From Gemmataceae bacterium (lineage in GTDB: Bacteria; Planctomycetota; Planctomycetia; Gemmatales; Gemmataceae), in contig JADLBT010000382.1 in the NCBI GenBank assembly GCA_020847555.1, positions 1-15,061 of the forward strand: a stretch of 15,061 bases of DNA, written 5' to 3'. Each line of letters opens with the position of its first letter. Position 1 is the first letter of the stretch. The translations under genes were made by a program, and so were the position numbers. Shown piece after piece: positions 1 through 7,596 of the stretch. The notes under the pieces were generated by a model that was not told where the DNA came from, did no database searches, and worked only from the letters and a program-made list of their open reading frames with translations.

Positions 1-188
1 AGAGGGGGAGAAAGAGGCAGCCCCGACCACCCGGCTCGTGATTGAGAGCAGTATTCCTGACCCGCCGCACACCGTCATACAGCTCGTTGCGGCCGGTGGT
101 TCTCGTCAGTCCGGCGGCTCGCTCCAACCGAGGGGGGAGTGGGCCGCGGACGGCCAACCGCTGACCGCGTTTCCAATGGGAGAAAGCC

Positions 189-2096
189 ATGCGCAGGGCT
201 CTTCGCCGTCGCTGGTGGGCGCTGTCCGTCAGCGCCGGCCTTACCCTGGTCAGCCCAACCTTCGCGCAGCCCGCCCTGCCCGGGCCGGCCGCAGCGCCGC
301 CGAGGGCTACGGCCCCTGCGCCCGCCCCCGCCCGGTTGCCCCAGCTGGGGGGTGGGCAAAAAGAGCGGCCGCAAGGCGCCGCCCTTATCGAGGATCCCGT
401 CCGGTTGCTGGAAATCGCCGTCGAGCTGGGGTGGCTGGCGGATCCCGTGACATTCCCGCACCCGCTGGCGGCCCACATCAACGGCAGGGCGCTGGAGATT
501 CGCGGGGTCGTGCCCAGCGCCGCGGCGCGCGAGCGGGCCGCCCGGGTGGCGCTCCAGCAGTGCCCGTTCACCCTGCTGGATCACGTCAGGGTCCAGCCCG
601 GGCCGCTGCCGAAGGCGTCCGGCGTGTCGATCAACCAGCTGCACGGCGCGGCGACCGCGACCATCAGGAAGAACTTCCCCCGGCTGGCGTCCGGCATCGC
701 GGTCCAGGCCCGGGCGTTCGGCCAGGTGGTGCTCGGCGGCACGATCCCGAGCTACGAAGAAAAGCTCGCCGTCAGCCAGTCGCTGCGCCAGCTCCCGGGC
801 TGCACGAGTGTCATCAACGAGTTGAAGGTCGCCTCGGCCGCGCCCGCCGCTCCCTCGTGGCAAGCGGCTGCCCCGAAGGCGCCCGCTCCGTCGGCCGGGT
901 CACCCTCGCGTCCGGTTGCCTCGGCGCCGGCCCTCGTCCCGCCGAGCGTTCCGCCGCCGCCCCGCCCCGTCGCGCCTGCGTCAGCTGCCCAGCCGACCTC
1001 ACCGCAGCCGGCTTCCGCGGCGACCCCGACACGCTCGCCGTGGCAGGCCGTGCCGACGCCGCCGCGGACCGACACCCAGGCTACGCCCTACGGCCAGGTC
1101 CGGGCACCGAGTACCACCGAGGCACGGCCGGCCCCCCGCACGACGCTGCCGACTCCAGGCGCGGCGAAGCAGCCGGCCTATCACGCGAGCGCCCCGACCA
1201 CGCCCGAGAGTCCACTTGTCCCGCCGCCGCCTCGTCCGATACTCCCCGCGTCGCGCGTTGCGGCAGCCGCGCCGAAGGCCGGCACCCAGACCTCGCCCTA
1301 CGGCTCGGTCGCCACGTCGGGTGCCACCGAGACGCGGCCGGCCCCCAGGCCGATTCCGCCGGTCCCGGCAACTCCGGGCCAGTCCCCGTTCGCGCCCATC
1401 CCGGTGAAATCCGCGTCGGCGACGGGGGCCGCTCAGCCTGCATTGGCGCTCCCGAAGAACTCCGTGCAAGCATCTGCTCGGACACCCGCGGGAGAATATC
1501 CTTCTCCCTACGGCGGACCGCCGCGTCCGACCACCCAGGCCGCCCTGCCCCCCGTCTCGGCGCGACCGCTGCAATCTGCCGCGCCGGCACCGACCACGTC
1601 GAGCGCGACCGGGAAGGTGGTGACCGCGAACGCCCGCCCGACCGACCTGCGGTCCGGCGTGCGGCAGGCGGGTACGCCGCCCGCGCCGAAAAGCCCAGGG
1701 ACGCCCTACGCGGTCCCCGGGGAGCCCTATGAGACGACCGGGGTGGTCGTCGTCGGAGATGCCCGGGCGCTGCTGCAGCGACCGGCGGTCGTGCCGACCG
1801 TCCCCGCACCCGCGTCCTTGCCCGCTGTCACGCAGGCGTCGGCCGTGCCTTCCCCGGCGCCGGCCCCAACGGCCTCGCCGACCGAGCCGGAAGTTCGGCT
1901 TCGGCGGGCCATCCTGAAACGGCTGGTCGGCACCGCGGCCCGCGAGGTCGATATCGCCTTCCACCCGAACAGGCGCGTGGTGGTCCAGCTGCGGACCCCG
2001 AGCAAGGCGGAGGCCGACCGCATCGCCGGTCTGATCCTCGGCATGCCGGAGTTGCGCTCCTACGAGCCGGACCTTCAAATCAAGGCGCCGGAGTAG
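189..2096 (+). CDS. Secreted BON-domain-like protein with long Pro/Ala-rich linker
   Basis: A predicted exported 635-residue protein of unknown specific role. A signal peptide is visible: an Arg-rich start, a hydrophobic core and a likely cleavage after Ala26 (TFA|Q). Residues about 68-136 and 155-219 each have the alpha-beta pattern of a BON domain, with Gly-rich turns such as 'VVLGGTIPS'. Residues about 566-635 form a third, similar segment ending in 'LQIKAPE'. Between them, about residues 220-560 are low complexity, rich in Pro, Ala, Ser and Thr, with recurring T-P-Y-G or S-P-Y-G motifs. BON domains in known proteins bind membranes or other envelope components, so a periplasmic or envelope role is inferred. 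The ATG is preceded by GGGAGA at suitable spacing. The reading frame is supported by the signal peptide and the domains at both ends. The BON assignment rests on pattern, not on a profile search. Confidence 0.8.
   Translation: MRRALRRRWWALSVSAGLTLVSPTFAQPALPGPAAAPPRATAPAPAPARLPQLGGGQKERPQGAALIEDPVRLLEIAVELGWLADPVTFPHPLAAHINGRALEIRGVVPSAAARERAARVALQQCPFTLLDHVRVQPGPLPKASGVSINQLHGAATATIRKNFPRLASGIAVQARAFGQVVLGGTIPSYEEKLAVSQSLRQLPGCTSVINELKVASAAPAAPSWQAAAPKAPAPSAGSPSRPVASAPALVPPSVPPPPRPVAPASAAQPTSPQPASAATPTRSPWQAVPTPPRTDTQATPYGQVRAPSTTEARPAPRTTLPTPGAAKQPAYHASAPTTPESPLVPPPPRPILPASRVAAAAPKAGTQTSPYGSVATSGATETRPAPRPIPPVPATPGQSPFAPIPVKSASATGAAQPALALPKNSVQASARTPAGEYPSPYGGPPRPTTQAALPPVSARPLQSAAPAPTTSSATGKVVTANARPTDLRSGVRQAGTPPAPKSPGTPYAVPGEPYETTGVVVVGDARALLQRPAVVPTVPAPASLPAVTQASAVPSPAPAPTASPTEPEVRLRRAILKRLVGTAAREVDIAFHPNRRVVVQLRTPSKAEADRIAGLILGMPELRSYEPDLQIKAPE
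951..1380 (+). repeat. Imperfect internal repeat in the Pro-rich linker
   Basis: Inside the linker of the BON-like protein, two degenerate units follow the same order: PPPPRPxxPAS, then TQxxPYGxV, then TExRPAPR, then a P-x-P-G stretch. The first unit runs from about residue 255, the second from about residue 345. The PYG motifs are about 70 residues apart, so spacing within the units differs. Further S-P-Y-G and T-P-Y motifs follow nearer the C-terminus. This looks like an old, diverged duplication in a disordered spacer. Confidence 0.5.
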
Positions 2097-2120
2097 CGTG
2101 ACACAGGTTGCAGCGACTGG

Positions 2121-2178
2121 TTACCAGCCGCGCACGCCAGCGAGCGGATCTCCCCGCGCGCCGGCGCGCGGCTGGTAA
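2121..2178. repeat. Inverted repeat between BON gene and cobU
   Basis: Perfect 13-bp inverted arms TTACCAGCCGCGC (2121-2133) and its complement (2166-2178) enclose a 32-nt GC-rich loop. It starts 24 bp after the stop of the BON-like gene. No T-run follows on the + strand, so a classical intrinsic terminator is uncertain. It could be a terminator-like structure, an operator or a dispersed palindromic repeat. Confidence 0.6.
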
Positions 2179-2265
2179 ATTATCCCGGTCGCCTTGTCGC
2201 GTTTTCCTCAAGTTACCCGAACCGCCCGGACGATTCGTGGAGAAGAGACGGTCCGGAGAGAGTCC

Positions 2266-2829
2266 ATGGCCCGACTCACGCTGATCGTGGGCGGGGTGCG
2301 CTCCGGCAAGAGCCGCTTCGCCGAGCAACTCGCCGCCGGCCACGCTCCGGTCACGTACCTGGCGACCGCCGCCGCACCGGGCGCCTTTCCGGACGGAGGT
2401 GCCGACCCGGAGATGGCGCAGCGCATTGCCCGCCACCAGGAGCGGCGGACGGCCCTGGATCCGCCGTGGTACACGGTGGAGGAGCCGTGGGACGTGCCGG
2501 GTGCGGTGCGGGTACACGGGGCGGCGGGGTGTGTCCTGGTCGAGTGCCTGACGCTGTGGGTGACGAACCTGCTGCTGGGAGTGCCCGGACATGGTCCGCA
2601 GACCGACGGGCAGATTGCGGATGAAGTAGAGAGACTGGCGAGCGCCGGGCAGGAGGTTCCGGCCCGTGTGCTCGTCGTCAGCAACGAGGTGGGGTGCGGG
2701 ATCGTCCCCGCCAACGCCCTGGCGCGACGCTTTGGCGACCTGCTGGGAGAGGCCAACCAACGGCTGGCGACCCTGGCCACGGAGGTGTACGGGTGCATGG
2801 CTGGCATTCCCTTGCGGTGGAAGCCCTGA
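2266..2829 (+). CDS. cobU: Adenosylcobinamide kinase / adenosylcobinamide-phosphate guanylyltransferase
   Basis: Bifunctional cytoplasmic enzyme of the late cobalamin pathway. It phosphorylates adenosylcobinamide and then transfers GMP from GTP to give adenosyl-GDP-cobinamide, which feeds nucleotide-loop assembly or corrinoid salvage. The 187-residue protein has the usual length for the family. The P-loop GGVRSGKS is at residues 9-16. The RHQERR motif, whose His57 matches the histidine that is guanylylated in characterised CobU, is at 56-61. The C-terminal signature EVGCGIVP is at 141-148. The ATG at 2266 was chosen over an in-frame TTG at 2194 because the P-loop then sits at its normal distance from the N-terminus and GGAGAGA lies just upstream. 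No other cobalamin gene is seen in the window. The proteobacterial name cobP is an alternative for the same family. Confidence 0.95.
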   Translation: MARLTLIVGGVRSGKSRFAEQLAAGHAPVTYLATAAAPGAFPDGGADPEMAQRIARHQERRTALDPPWYTVEEPWDVPGAVRVHGAAGCVLVECLTLWVTNLLLGVPGHGPQTDGQIADEVERLASAGQEVPARVLVVSNEVGCGIVPANALARRFGDLLGEANQRLATLATEVYGCMAGIPLRWKP

Positions 2830-2841
2830 GGAGCGATCAGT

Positions 2842-2893
2842 GGTCCGCGGTCAGCGGTCAGGCTGTTCCGTCGCTGACCGTTGCCCGCGGACC
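2842..2893. repeat. Long imperfect hairpin downstream of cobU
   Basis: Two 20-nt arms (2842-2861 and 2874-2893) match at 18 Watson-Crick positions plus one G-U pair, around a 12-nt loop. The outer arm core is GGTCCGCGG. It begins 12 bp after the cobU stop and ends 25 bp before the next start codon. No T-run follows, so it may be a structured intercistronic element or a dispersed repeat rather than a simple terminator. It shares GTTCCGTCGCTGAC with the hairpin at 10235-10302. Confidence 0.7.
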
Positions 2894-2918
2894 GCGGACC
2901 GCCATGAAGGAATGACGC

Positions 2919-4289
2919 ATGCGGAAGTTGCACCTGCTGTCGCTCTTGCTCGTTCTTCCGTCTGCGTGGTTCGTCTTCCCGCGGGTCCAGGCCCAGGAGG
3001 CGGACGCGGCCGGGAGGATTTACTTCGTCCGCGAGCGCAAGTTCCGCATCCCGTTCCAGCCGGTCCAGATGGCCCAGTGGGTCAAGCAACTGCAGCTCTA
3101 CGTCTCCACCGACCAGGGCCGCCGGTGGGAGCCGTTCGCCACCGCCGCTCCCGAGCAGCAAGGGTTCTCCTTCACCAGCCAGGCGGATGGCCTGTACTGG
3201 TTCTCGGTCCAGACGCAGGGGACCGACGGCCGCCTCTTCCCGCCGTCGATGGAAGGAACCCATCCGAGCCTGAAGGTAATGGTGGACACCACGCCGCCAA
3301 CGGTGATCCTCCGTCCGTTGCCGCCGCGCGCCGGCGAGGTTGGTGTCTCGTGGGAGGTGCGCGACGACCACCTCGACCTGACTGCACCCGACGCCCTCAT
3401 CCTGGAGTACCGGGCGGTCGGCAGCTCGGGCTGGAACCCGCTGCTGCGCCGCGGAGCCGCCGCGCAGCTGTACTGGGCTCCGCAGACCAACGCCGTCCTC
3501 GAGGTGCGTCTGCGGGCGCGCGATCGGGCCGGGAACTGGGGGGAGGACACGACGAACGTCGGGAGCAACGCCGACGCGGCGGGGCCTGGGCATGGAGCGC
3601 CAGCAGCCCCGGTCGGCGCGCACGGGCAGTTCGGCGGCGGCGTCCCGGTCGATCCGTCGCGCAAGCTGATCAACAGCAAGACCGTCACCCTCAATTTCGA
3701 GATCCGCGAGAAGGGTCCGTCCGGCATCTCGCTGGTGGAGTTGTGGGTCACCCAGGACGGCCGCGGGTGGCAGAAGTACCCGCTCCCGCCCGACCAGCAG
3801 CGGGCCGAGAAGGGGCTGACGTTCACCGTCAACGACGAGGGGGTGTACGGGTTCACCATCCTCGCGAAGAGCGGGGTCGGTCTGGGCGAGCGGCCGCCGC
3901 AACTCGGCGACCGGCCGCAAATCTGGGTCGAGGTCGATCTGACCAGGCCACAGGTTAACCTCCAGCAGGTAATCGTCGGGCAGGGCGCGGACAAGGGGAA
4001 ACTCACGGTCCTGTGGACGGCCGCCGACAAGAACCTCGACCGCACACCGATCGCGATCACCTTCGCCGAGCAGGCAGCCGGCCCGTGGCGCCCGCTGACG
4101 AACGAGAAGATCGCCAACTCGGGCCGGTACGTGTGGACGATGCCGCCAGCGGTCCCGTATCAGTTCTACGTCAAGGTGGAGGCGTCCGACACCGCCGGCA
4201 ACGTCGGCGAGGCGGTGACGACGGAGATGGTCAAGGTGGACCTGGCCCAACCGAAGGTGCAAATCATCGACGTACAGCCGGGGCGGTGA
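2919..4289 (+). CDS. Secreted multi-domain beta-sandwich (Ig/FnIII-like) protein, function unknown
   Basis: A predicted exported protein of 456 residues with no recognised enzymatic motif. A signal peptide ends near Ala25 (VQA|Q). The rest reads as repeated Ig- or fibronectin-III-like units. Similar phrases recur: 'LYVSTDQGRRWEPF' and 'LWVTQDGRGWQKYPLP', then domain-boundary phrases 'VDTTPPTV', 'VDLTRPQV' and 'VDLAQPKV', and 'RARDRAGNWGE' and 'ASDTAGNVGE', which resemble the final strands of such domains. A Gly/Pro/Ala-rich linker lies near residues 220-245. The ATG is preceded by AAGGA about 8 nt upstream. Proteins of this look are common in planctomycetes. A structural or adhesion role at the cell surface or periplasm is plausible, but nothing here proves it. 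It lies between cobU and holA with no obvious functional link to either. Confidence 0.8.
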   Translation: MRKLHLLSLLLVLPSAWFVFPRVQAQEADAAGRIYFVRERKFRIPFQPVQMAQWVKQLQLYVSTDQGRRWEPFATAAPEQQGFSFTSQADGLYWFSVQTQGTDGRLFPPSMEGTHPSLKVMVDTTPPTVILRPLPPRAGEVGVSWEVRDDHLDLTAPDALILEYRAVGSSGWNPLLRRGAAAQLYWAPQTNAVLEVRLRARDRAGNWGEDTTNVGSNADAAGPGHGAPAAPVGAHGQFGGGVPVDPSRKLINSKTVTLNFEIREKGPSGISLVELWVTQDGRGWQKYPLPPDQQRAEKGLTFTVNDEGVYGFTILAKSGVGLGERPPQLGDRPQIWVEVDLTRPQVNLQQVIVGQGADKGKLTVLWTAADKNLDRTPIAITFAEQAAGPWRPLTNEKIANSGRYVWTMPPAVPYQFYVKVEASDTAGNVGEAVTTEMVKVDLAQPKVQIIDVQPGR

Positions 4290-4298
4290 GACCTGGGC

Positions 4299-4304
4299 TA
4301 CAAT
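4299..4304 (+). promoter_or_regulatory. Possible -10 element upstream of holA
   Basis: TACAAT matches the sigma-70 -10 consensus at 5 of 6 positions and lies 47 bp before the holA start in the short gap after the preceding gene. The expected -35 position holds AGCCGG, which is poor, so this is a weak call. Confidence 0.25.
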
Positions 4305-4351
4305 GGACGACAGGAGCCTGCACGGCCGTCACCACTCCGGATACCGCGGTC

Positions 4352-5350
4352 ATGGATAGCCTCGTCTTCCTTGAACGCCCGCCCAAAGGGAAACCGCAGC
4401 CGCTGTACGTCCTTCACGGCGACGAGGACTTCCTCAAGCGGCGCGTCCTGGAGGTGCTGCGCGCGTTCGTCCTCGGCAAGGACGGCGACGACCTCGCCGT
4501 TTCGACCCACCCCGGCGACAGGGCGGCGTTCGCGGCCGTCTACGACGAGCTGCAGACGATCCCGTTCTTCGGCTCGCGCCGCCTCGTCGTCGTTGAGAAC
4601 GCCGACCCGTTCGTCAACCGCAACCGCGCCACCCTGGAGAAGATCCTCGGCAAGCTGCCCGACACCGGGACGCTCGTGCTCGACGTCAAGTCGTGGCCGA
4701 GCAACACGCGGCTGTACAAGCTGGTCGATCCGTCCGCCGCCCTCGCGTGCAAGGCGCCGCCGGCGTACAAGCTGCCGCAGTGGTGCGTCGGGTGGGCGAC
4801 GGCCCGCCACGGCAAGCAACTCACGGCTCAGGCGGCCGCCCTCCTCGTCGAGCTGATCGGGCCGGAGATGGGACAGCTCGACCAGGAATTGCTCAAGCTC
4901 GCGATCTACATCGGCGACCGGGCGCGGATCGACGCGGCCGACGTTGACCGGCTCGTCGGGCGCAGCCGCGAGGAGACGACCTGGAAGGTGTTCGACGCCA
5001 TCGGTCAGGGGAATGCGAAGGAGGCGCTGACGATCCTCGACCGGCTGTTCGCGCAGGGTGAGGAGCCGATGCGCATCCTCGGCGCGTTCAGCATGCAGCT
5101 ACGGCGGCTGGCGCAGGCGGCGGCGCTGTACCGTCAGGGGCGGCCGGTGGCCGCGGCGCTGGAACAGGCGGGGGTGGCGGCGTTCGCGCTGAAAGGCGCC
5201 GAGCAGCAGATGAAGCACCTGGGGCGGCGCCGGCTGGAGCGCCTCTACGAGTGGCTGATGGAGGTGGATCTTGGACTGAAGGGCGGCAGCCTGCTCCCGC
5301 CGCGGACCCTTCTGGAACGGCTGGTCGTGCGTCTCGCCCGCAAGGGGTGA
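4352..5350 (+). CDS. holA: DNA polymerase III, delta subunit
   Basis: Clamp-loader delta subunit, which opens the beta sliding clamp during replication together with the tau/gamma and delta-prime subunits. The protein is 332 residues, close to the usual length (about 340). It starts with the family opening 'PLYVLHGDEDFLKRR', followed by 'IPFFGSRRLVVVENAD' and, in the middle, 'LDQELLKLAIYIGD'. The stretch 'RSREETTWKVFDAIGQGNAKEALTILDRL' before the C-terminal helical domain is typical of HolA. As expected for delta, the AAA+-like N-terminal part lacks a functional P-loop. The frame stays open upstream, but the first Met that fits the family N-terminus is at 4352. No strong ribosome binding site is visible. 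It ends 5 bp before the end of a convergent gene. Confidence 0.93.
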   Translation: MDSLVFLERPPKGKPQPLYVLHGDEDFLKRRVLEVLRAFVLGKDGDDLAVSTHPGDRAAFAAVYDELQTIPFFGSRRLVVVENADPFVNRNRATLEKILGKLPDTGTLVLDVKSWPSNTRLYKLVDPSAALACKAPPAYKLPQWCVGWATARHGKQLTAQAAALLVELIGPEMGQLDQELLKLAIYIGDRARIDAADVDRLVGRSREETTWKVFDAIGQGNAKEALTILDRLFAQGEEPMRILGAFSMQLRRLAQAAALYRQGRPVAAALEQAGVAAFALKGAEQQMKHLGRRRLERLYEWLMEVDLGLKGGSLLPPRTLLERLVVRLARKG

Positions 5351-5355
5351 CCGGC

Positions 5356-5835
5356 CTACCTTGCCGGCACCTCGCGCAGCACCATCGGGTCGCCGCAGCA
5401 GTCGCAGTTCTGCATCCACGCTCGGCGAATCGAACAGGTGTCACACCAGTAATAGATGTCCTGCAGCTGGCCGTCGCTGTAGCTGTGGATGTACGTCACC
5501 TGGAGCAGCCCAGTCCCGGGCACCAACCGTCCGGTGAGGCGCACCGGCCGGTTCAGCACCTTCCTGTCGGCGAAGAACATGCGCGCTCCATCGTCCTTGA
5601 CGAGCGGGTAGCACTTACCGTCGTCCGCCGCCAGGGCCATCCAGGACGCGACCGCGTCGCGATCCGTCTTGACGCCGGCCTTTTCCAGCACCTCCGCCAG
5701 CGGCACGACCTTGCCCTTGAAGTACGCCGTTTTGAACGGGGACTGGGCGCTGCCGCGCACGCCGAGCGTGACCACCGCGACGGCGAGCGCCAGGGCCGCG
5801 CACAGGGCCAGTCGGCGGTGGGCGAGATAGGTCAT
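5356..5835 (-). CDS. Small secreted protein with C-terminal Cys motif, function unknown
   Basis: A 159-residue protein with a signal peptide or N-terminal anchor (hydrophobic 9-29, likely cleavage after Ala30). The mature part contains 'GKCYPLVKDDGARMFF' and 'RPVRLTGRLV', then a C-terminal cluster of cysteines: C131-x2-C134 and C144-x-C146-C147, in 'YYWCDTC' and 'NCDCCGDPM'. Such spacing suggests a bound metal or disulfides in an exported protein. I recall similar sequences in planctomycetes but no assigned function. A clear GGAGG lies 7 nt upstream of the ATG. It starts 29 bp after the end of der on the same strand, so the two are probably co-transcribed. Functional linkage to der is not established. 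Confidence 0.85.
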   Translation of the reverse strand: MTYLAHRRLALCAALALAVAVVTLGVRGSAQSPFKTAYFKGKVVPLAEVLEKAGVKTDRDAVASWMALAADDGKCYPLVKDDGARMFFADRKVLNRPVRLTGRLVPGTGLLQVTYIHSYSDGQLQDIYYWCDTCSIRRAWMQNCDCCGDPMVLREVPAR

Positions 5836-5864
5836 GACAAACCTCCGGTCACGCGGGGTAAGGT

Positions 5865-7349
5865 TCACAGATCCTTCCACAGCTCCGAGTCGTACCGCTT
5901 GCGGTCGCGTTCCAGCTCCTCGTCGGTGACATCGGTCTGAAACTTCAACCGCGACAGGTCCACCTTGCGGCCGCGCCGGTCGCGCTTCGCCGGCGCCTGC
6001 TCGGCCGCCGCCTCCTCGGCAGGCGGCTTCTCCTCGCGGCGCTTGTGCCGCAGGTACAATTTGATCGGCACGTCGTGGAACGGCAACTGGTCGCGCAGCG
6101 TTTTCAGCAGGTAGCGCTGGTACGTGCTGTCGAACAGCTCCGGCCCGTTCGTGAACAGTACGACCGTCGGCGGGTTGGTCGCGACCTGGGTGGCGTAGAA
6201 CACCTTCGGCCGGCGGTTCTGGCGCAGCGGCGGCGGGCTCGCCACCAGTGCCTGGCGGACGACCCGATTCAAATCGCCCGTCCCGACGCGCACGCTGGCC
6301 TGCTTGTACAGATTCTGGGCCAGGTTCAGGACCGCGTAAACGTTCTTGCCGCTCCTGGCCGTGATGAACGCGATCGGCAGGTAGTCGAGGCTCGGGAACA
6401 CGGCCCGCAGGTACTGCACCATCTTGCCGGTCGGCGTCGGCATCATCAGATCCCACTTGTTGACGACGAACACCGCCGGCTTGTGGTTCTCCAGGATGTA
6501 GTGGGCGAGCTGCTTGTCCACCTTGCTCACCTCGACCGACGCATCCAGGAACAGCAGGACCACGTCGGCCCGGCGGATCGAGCGCTCGGCCCGGGCCATG
6601 CTGTAGAACTCGATATCGTTGGCGATGCTGCCCTTGCGGCGCACCCCGGCGGTGTCGATCGCGACGAACGCCTTGCCGTCGCGCTCGAACCGCACGTCGA
6701 TGCTGTCGCGCGTCGTTCCGGGGATCTCGCTGACGATGACACGCTCCTCCTGGGCGAGGGCGTTGATGAACGTGCTCTTGCCGGTGTTGCGGCGGCCGAC
6801 GATTGCCAGCTCGATCGCCTTCTCCTTCTCCGGCGGCGCCGTCTCCTCGGGCGGCGGCAGGCGTGCGGCGATCATGCCGAGCAGTTCCTTGCGATTGCGC
6901 CCCTGCTGGGCGCTGACGCAGATCAGCTTGCCCCGGCCAAGCTTGTAGAACTCGGCTGCCTCGGCGTCCAGCGCCGGCGTGTCGCACTTGTTGGCGACGA
7001 GGACGATCGGTTTGGTGACATAGCGCAGCCGCTTCGCCACCTCCTCGTCGAGCGGCATCAGGCCGGCCCGAACATCGACGACAAACAGGACGACGTCCGC
7101 GCTCTCGATGGCGTTGTCGATCTGCTTCTCAACCTCGGCCGTGAGGTTGTCCACGTCCTCGATGCCGATACCGCCGGTATCGACCAGCTCGAAGAAGTGC
7201 TCGCCGGTTCGGATCAGGGACGTAAGCCGGTCGCGCGTGACGCCGGCCGTCGGGTCCACGATGGCGATGCGCCGTCGCGCCAGCCAGTTGAAGAGCGACG
7301 ACTTGCCGACATTCGGCCGGCCGACGATGGCAACCTGGGGCATGGACAT
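5865..7349 (-). CDS. der: Ribosome biogenesis GTPase Der (EngA)
   Basis: Essential GTPase with two tandem G domains that helps mature the 50S ribosomal subunit. The 494-residue protein has G domain 1 with GRPNVGKS (10-17), DTGG (57-60) and NKCD (120-123). G domain 2 has GRRNTGKS (185-192), DTAG (232-235) and NKWD (297-300). A KH-like C-terminal domain follows at about 350-440. A charged tail from about residue 438 to 494, rich in Glu, Lys and Arg, extends beyond the KH-like part; charged tails are common in Der but vary in sequence. The ATG at 7349 is preceded by AGGAG; a second Met two codons later is an alternative start. An extended -10 element lies just upstream. The downstream small Cys-motif gene probably shares the transcript. 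Confidence 0.97.
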   Translation of the reverse strand: MSMPQVAIVGRPNVGKSSLFNWLARRRIAIVDPTAGVTRDRLTSLIRTGEHFFELVDTGGIGIEDVDNLTAEVEKQIDNAIESADVVLFVVDVRAGLMPLDEEVAKRLRYVTKPIVLVANKCDTPALDAEAAEFYKLGRGKLICVSAQQGRNRKELLGMIAARLPPPEETAPPEKEKAIELAIVGRRNTGKSTFINALAQEERVIVSEIPGTTRDSIDVRFERDGKAFVAIDTAGVRRKGSIANDIEFYSMARAERSIRRADVVLLFLDASVEVSKVDKQLAHYILENHKPAVFVVNKWDLMMPTPTGKMVQYLRAVFPSLDYLPIAFITARSGKNVYAVLNLAQNLYKQASVRVGTGDLNRVVRQALVASPPPLRQNRRPKVFYATQVATNPPTVVLFTNGPELFDSTYQRYLLKTLRDQLPFHDVPIKLYLRHKRREEKPPAEEAAAEQAPAKRDRRGRKVDLSRLKFQTDVTDEELERDRKRYDSELWKDL

Positions 7350-7382
7350 GGCGGTACGTTCCTCTCCTGATGGTCTGCTGTC

Positions 7383-7390
7383 AGTATACC
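7383..7390 (-). promoter_or_regulatory. Extended -10 promoter of der
   Basis: On the - strand the sequence reads TGGTATACT, an extended -10 (TGn plus TATACT, 5 of 6 to consensus), about 34 bp upstream of the der start codon. No good -35 is seen at 17 nt, which is typical for extended -10 promoters. This would give a leader of roughly 25-30 nt containing the AGGAG site. Confidence 0.5.
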
Positions 7391-7596
7391 AGAGCCATCC
7401 CCAACGGGCCTGGCGGCATGGGGGAATGGGCGTACTGACGAAGCGGCGCCTGCCGGATCTGCCCCTGTCCGGCCGCACGCCCCAGCCAGAACGCCCATTT
7501 CCGCACGCGGCGCGGCGGCTGCCGTGCCGATGACAGGACGGCGCCCCGCCCTCGCAACGCCACGGACTGGACATCGGTGGACGGGAGGCCCGCAAC

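Noticed and set aside
1..188. Possible end of an upstream gene at the left edge
   Set aside because: Two + strand frames stop within 45 bases, and the third runs into the BON-like gene without a stop. Nothing supports a gene here beyond the ribosome binding site of the next one.
38..1732. Long + strand frame overlapping the BON-like gene
   Set aside because: Its translation is Arg/Gly/Ala-rich with no domain. The overlapping frame from 189 has a signal peptide, domain-like ends and a ribosome binding site; this one is open because GC-rich DNA has few stops.
2904..2915. Four-codon mini-frame ATG-AAG-GAA-TGA before the gene at 2919
   Set aside because: Its bases are better explained as the ribosome binding site region of the gene at 2919; too short to call a leader peptide.
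2208..4262. 684-codon frame on the - strand across cobU and the secreted beta-sandwich gene
   Set aside because: It is antisense to two well-supported genes, its translation has no recognisable domain, and codon bias favours the + strand genes.
6045..7370. 441-codon + strand frame opposite der
   Set aside because: Der is unmistakable on the - strand; the opposite frame reads as a His/Asp/Arg/Leu-rich shadow.
7350..7596. Small inverted repeats (GTCAGTA at 7380 with TACTGAC at 7433; AATGGGCG at 7425 with CGCCCATT at 7492)
   Set aside because: Short arms with large loops; easily expected by chance in a gap of this size.
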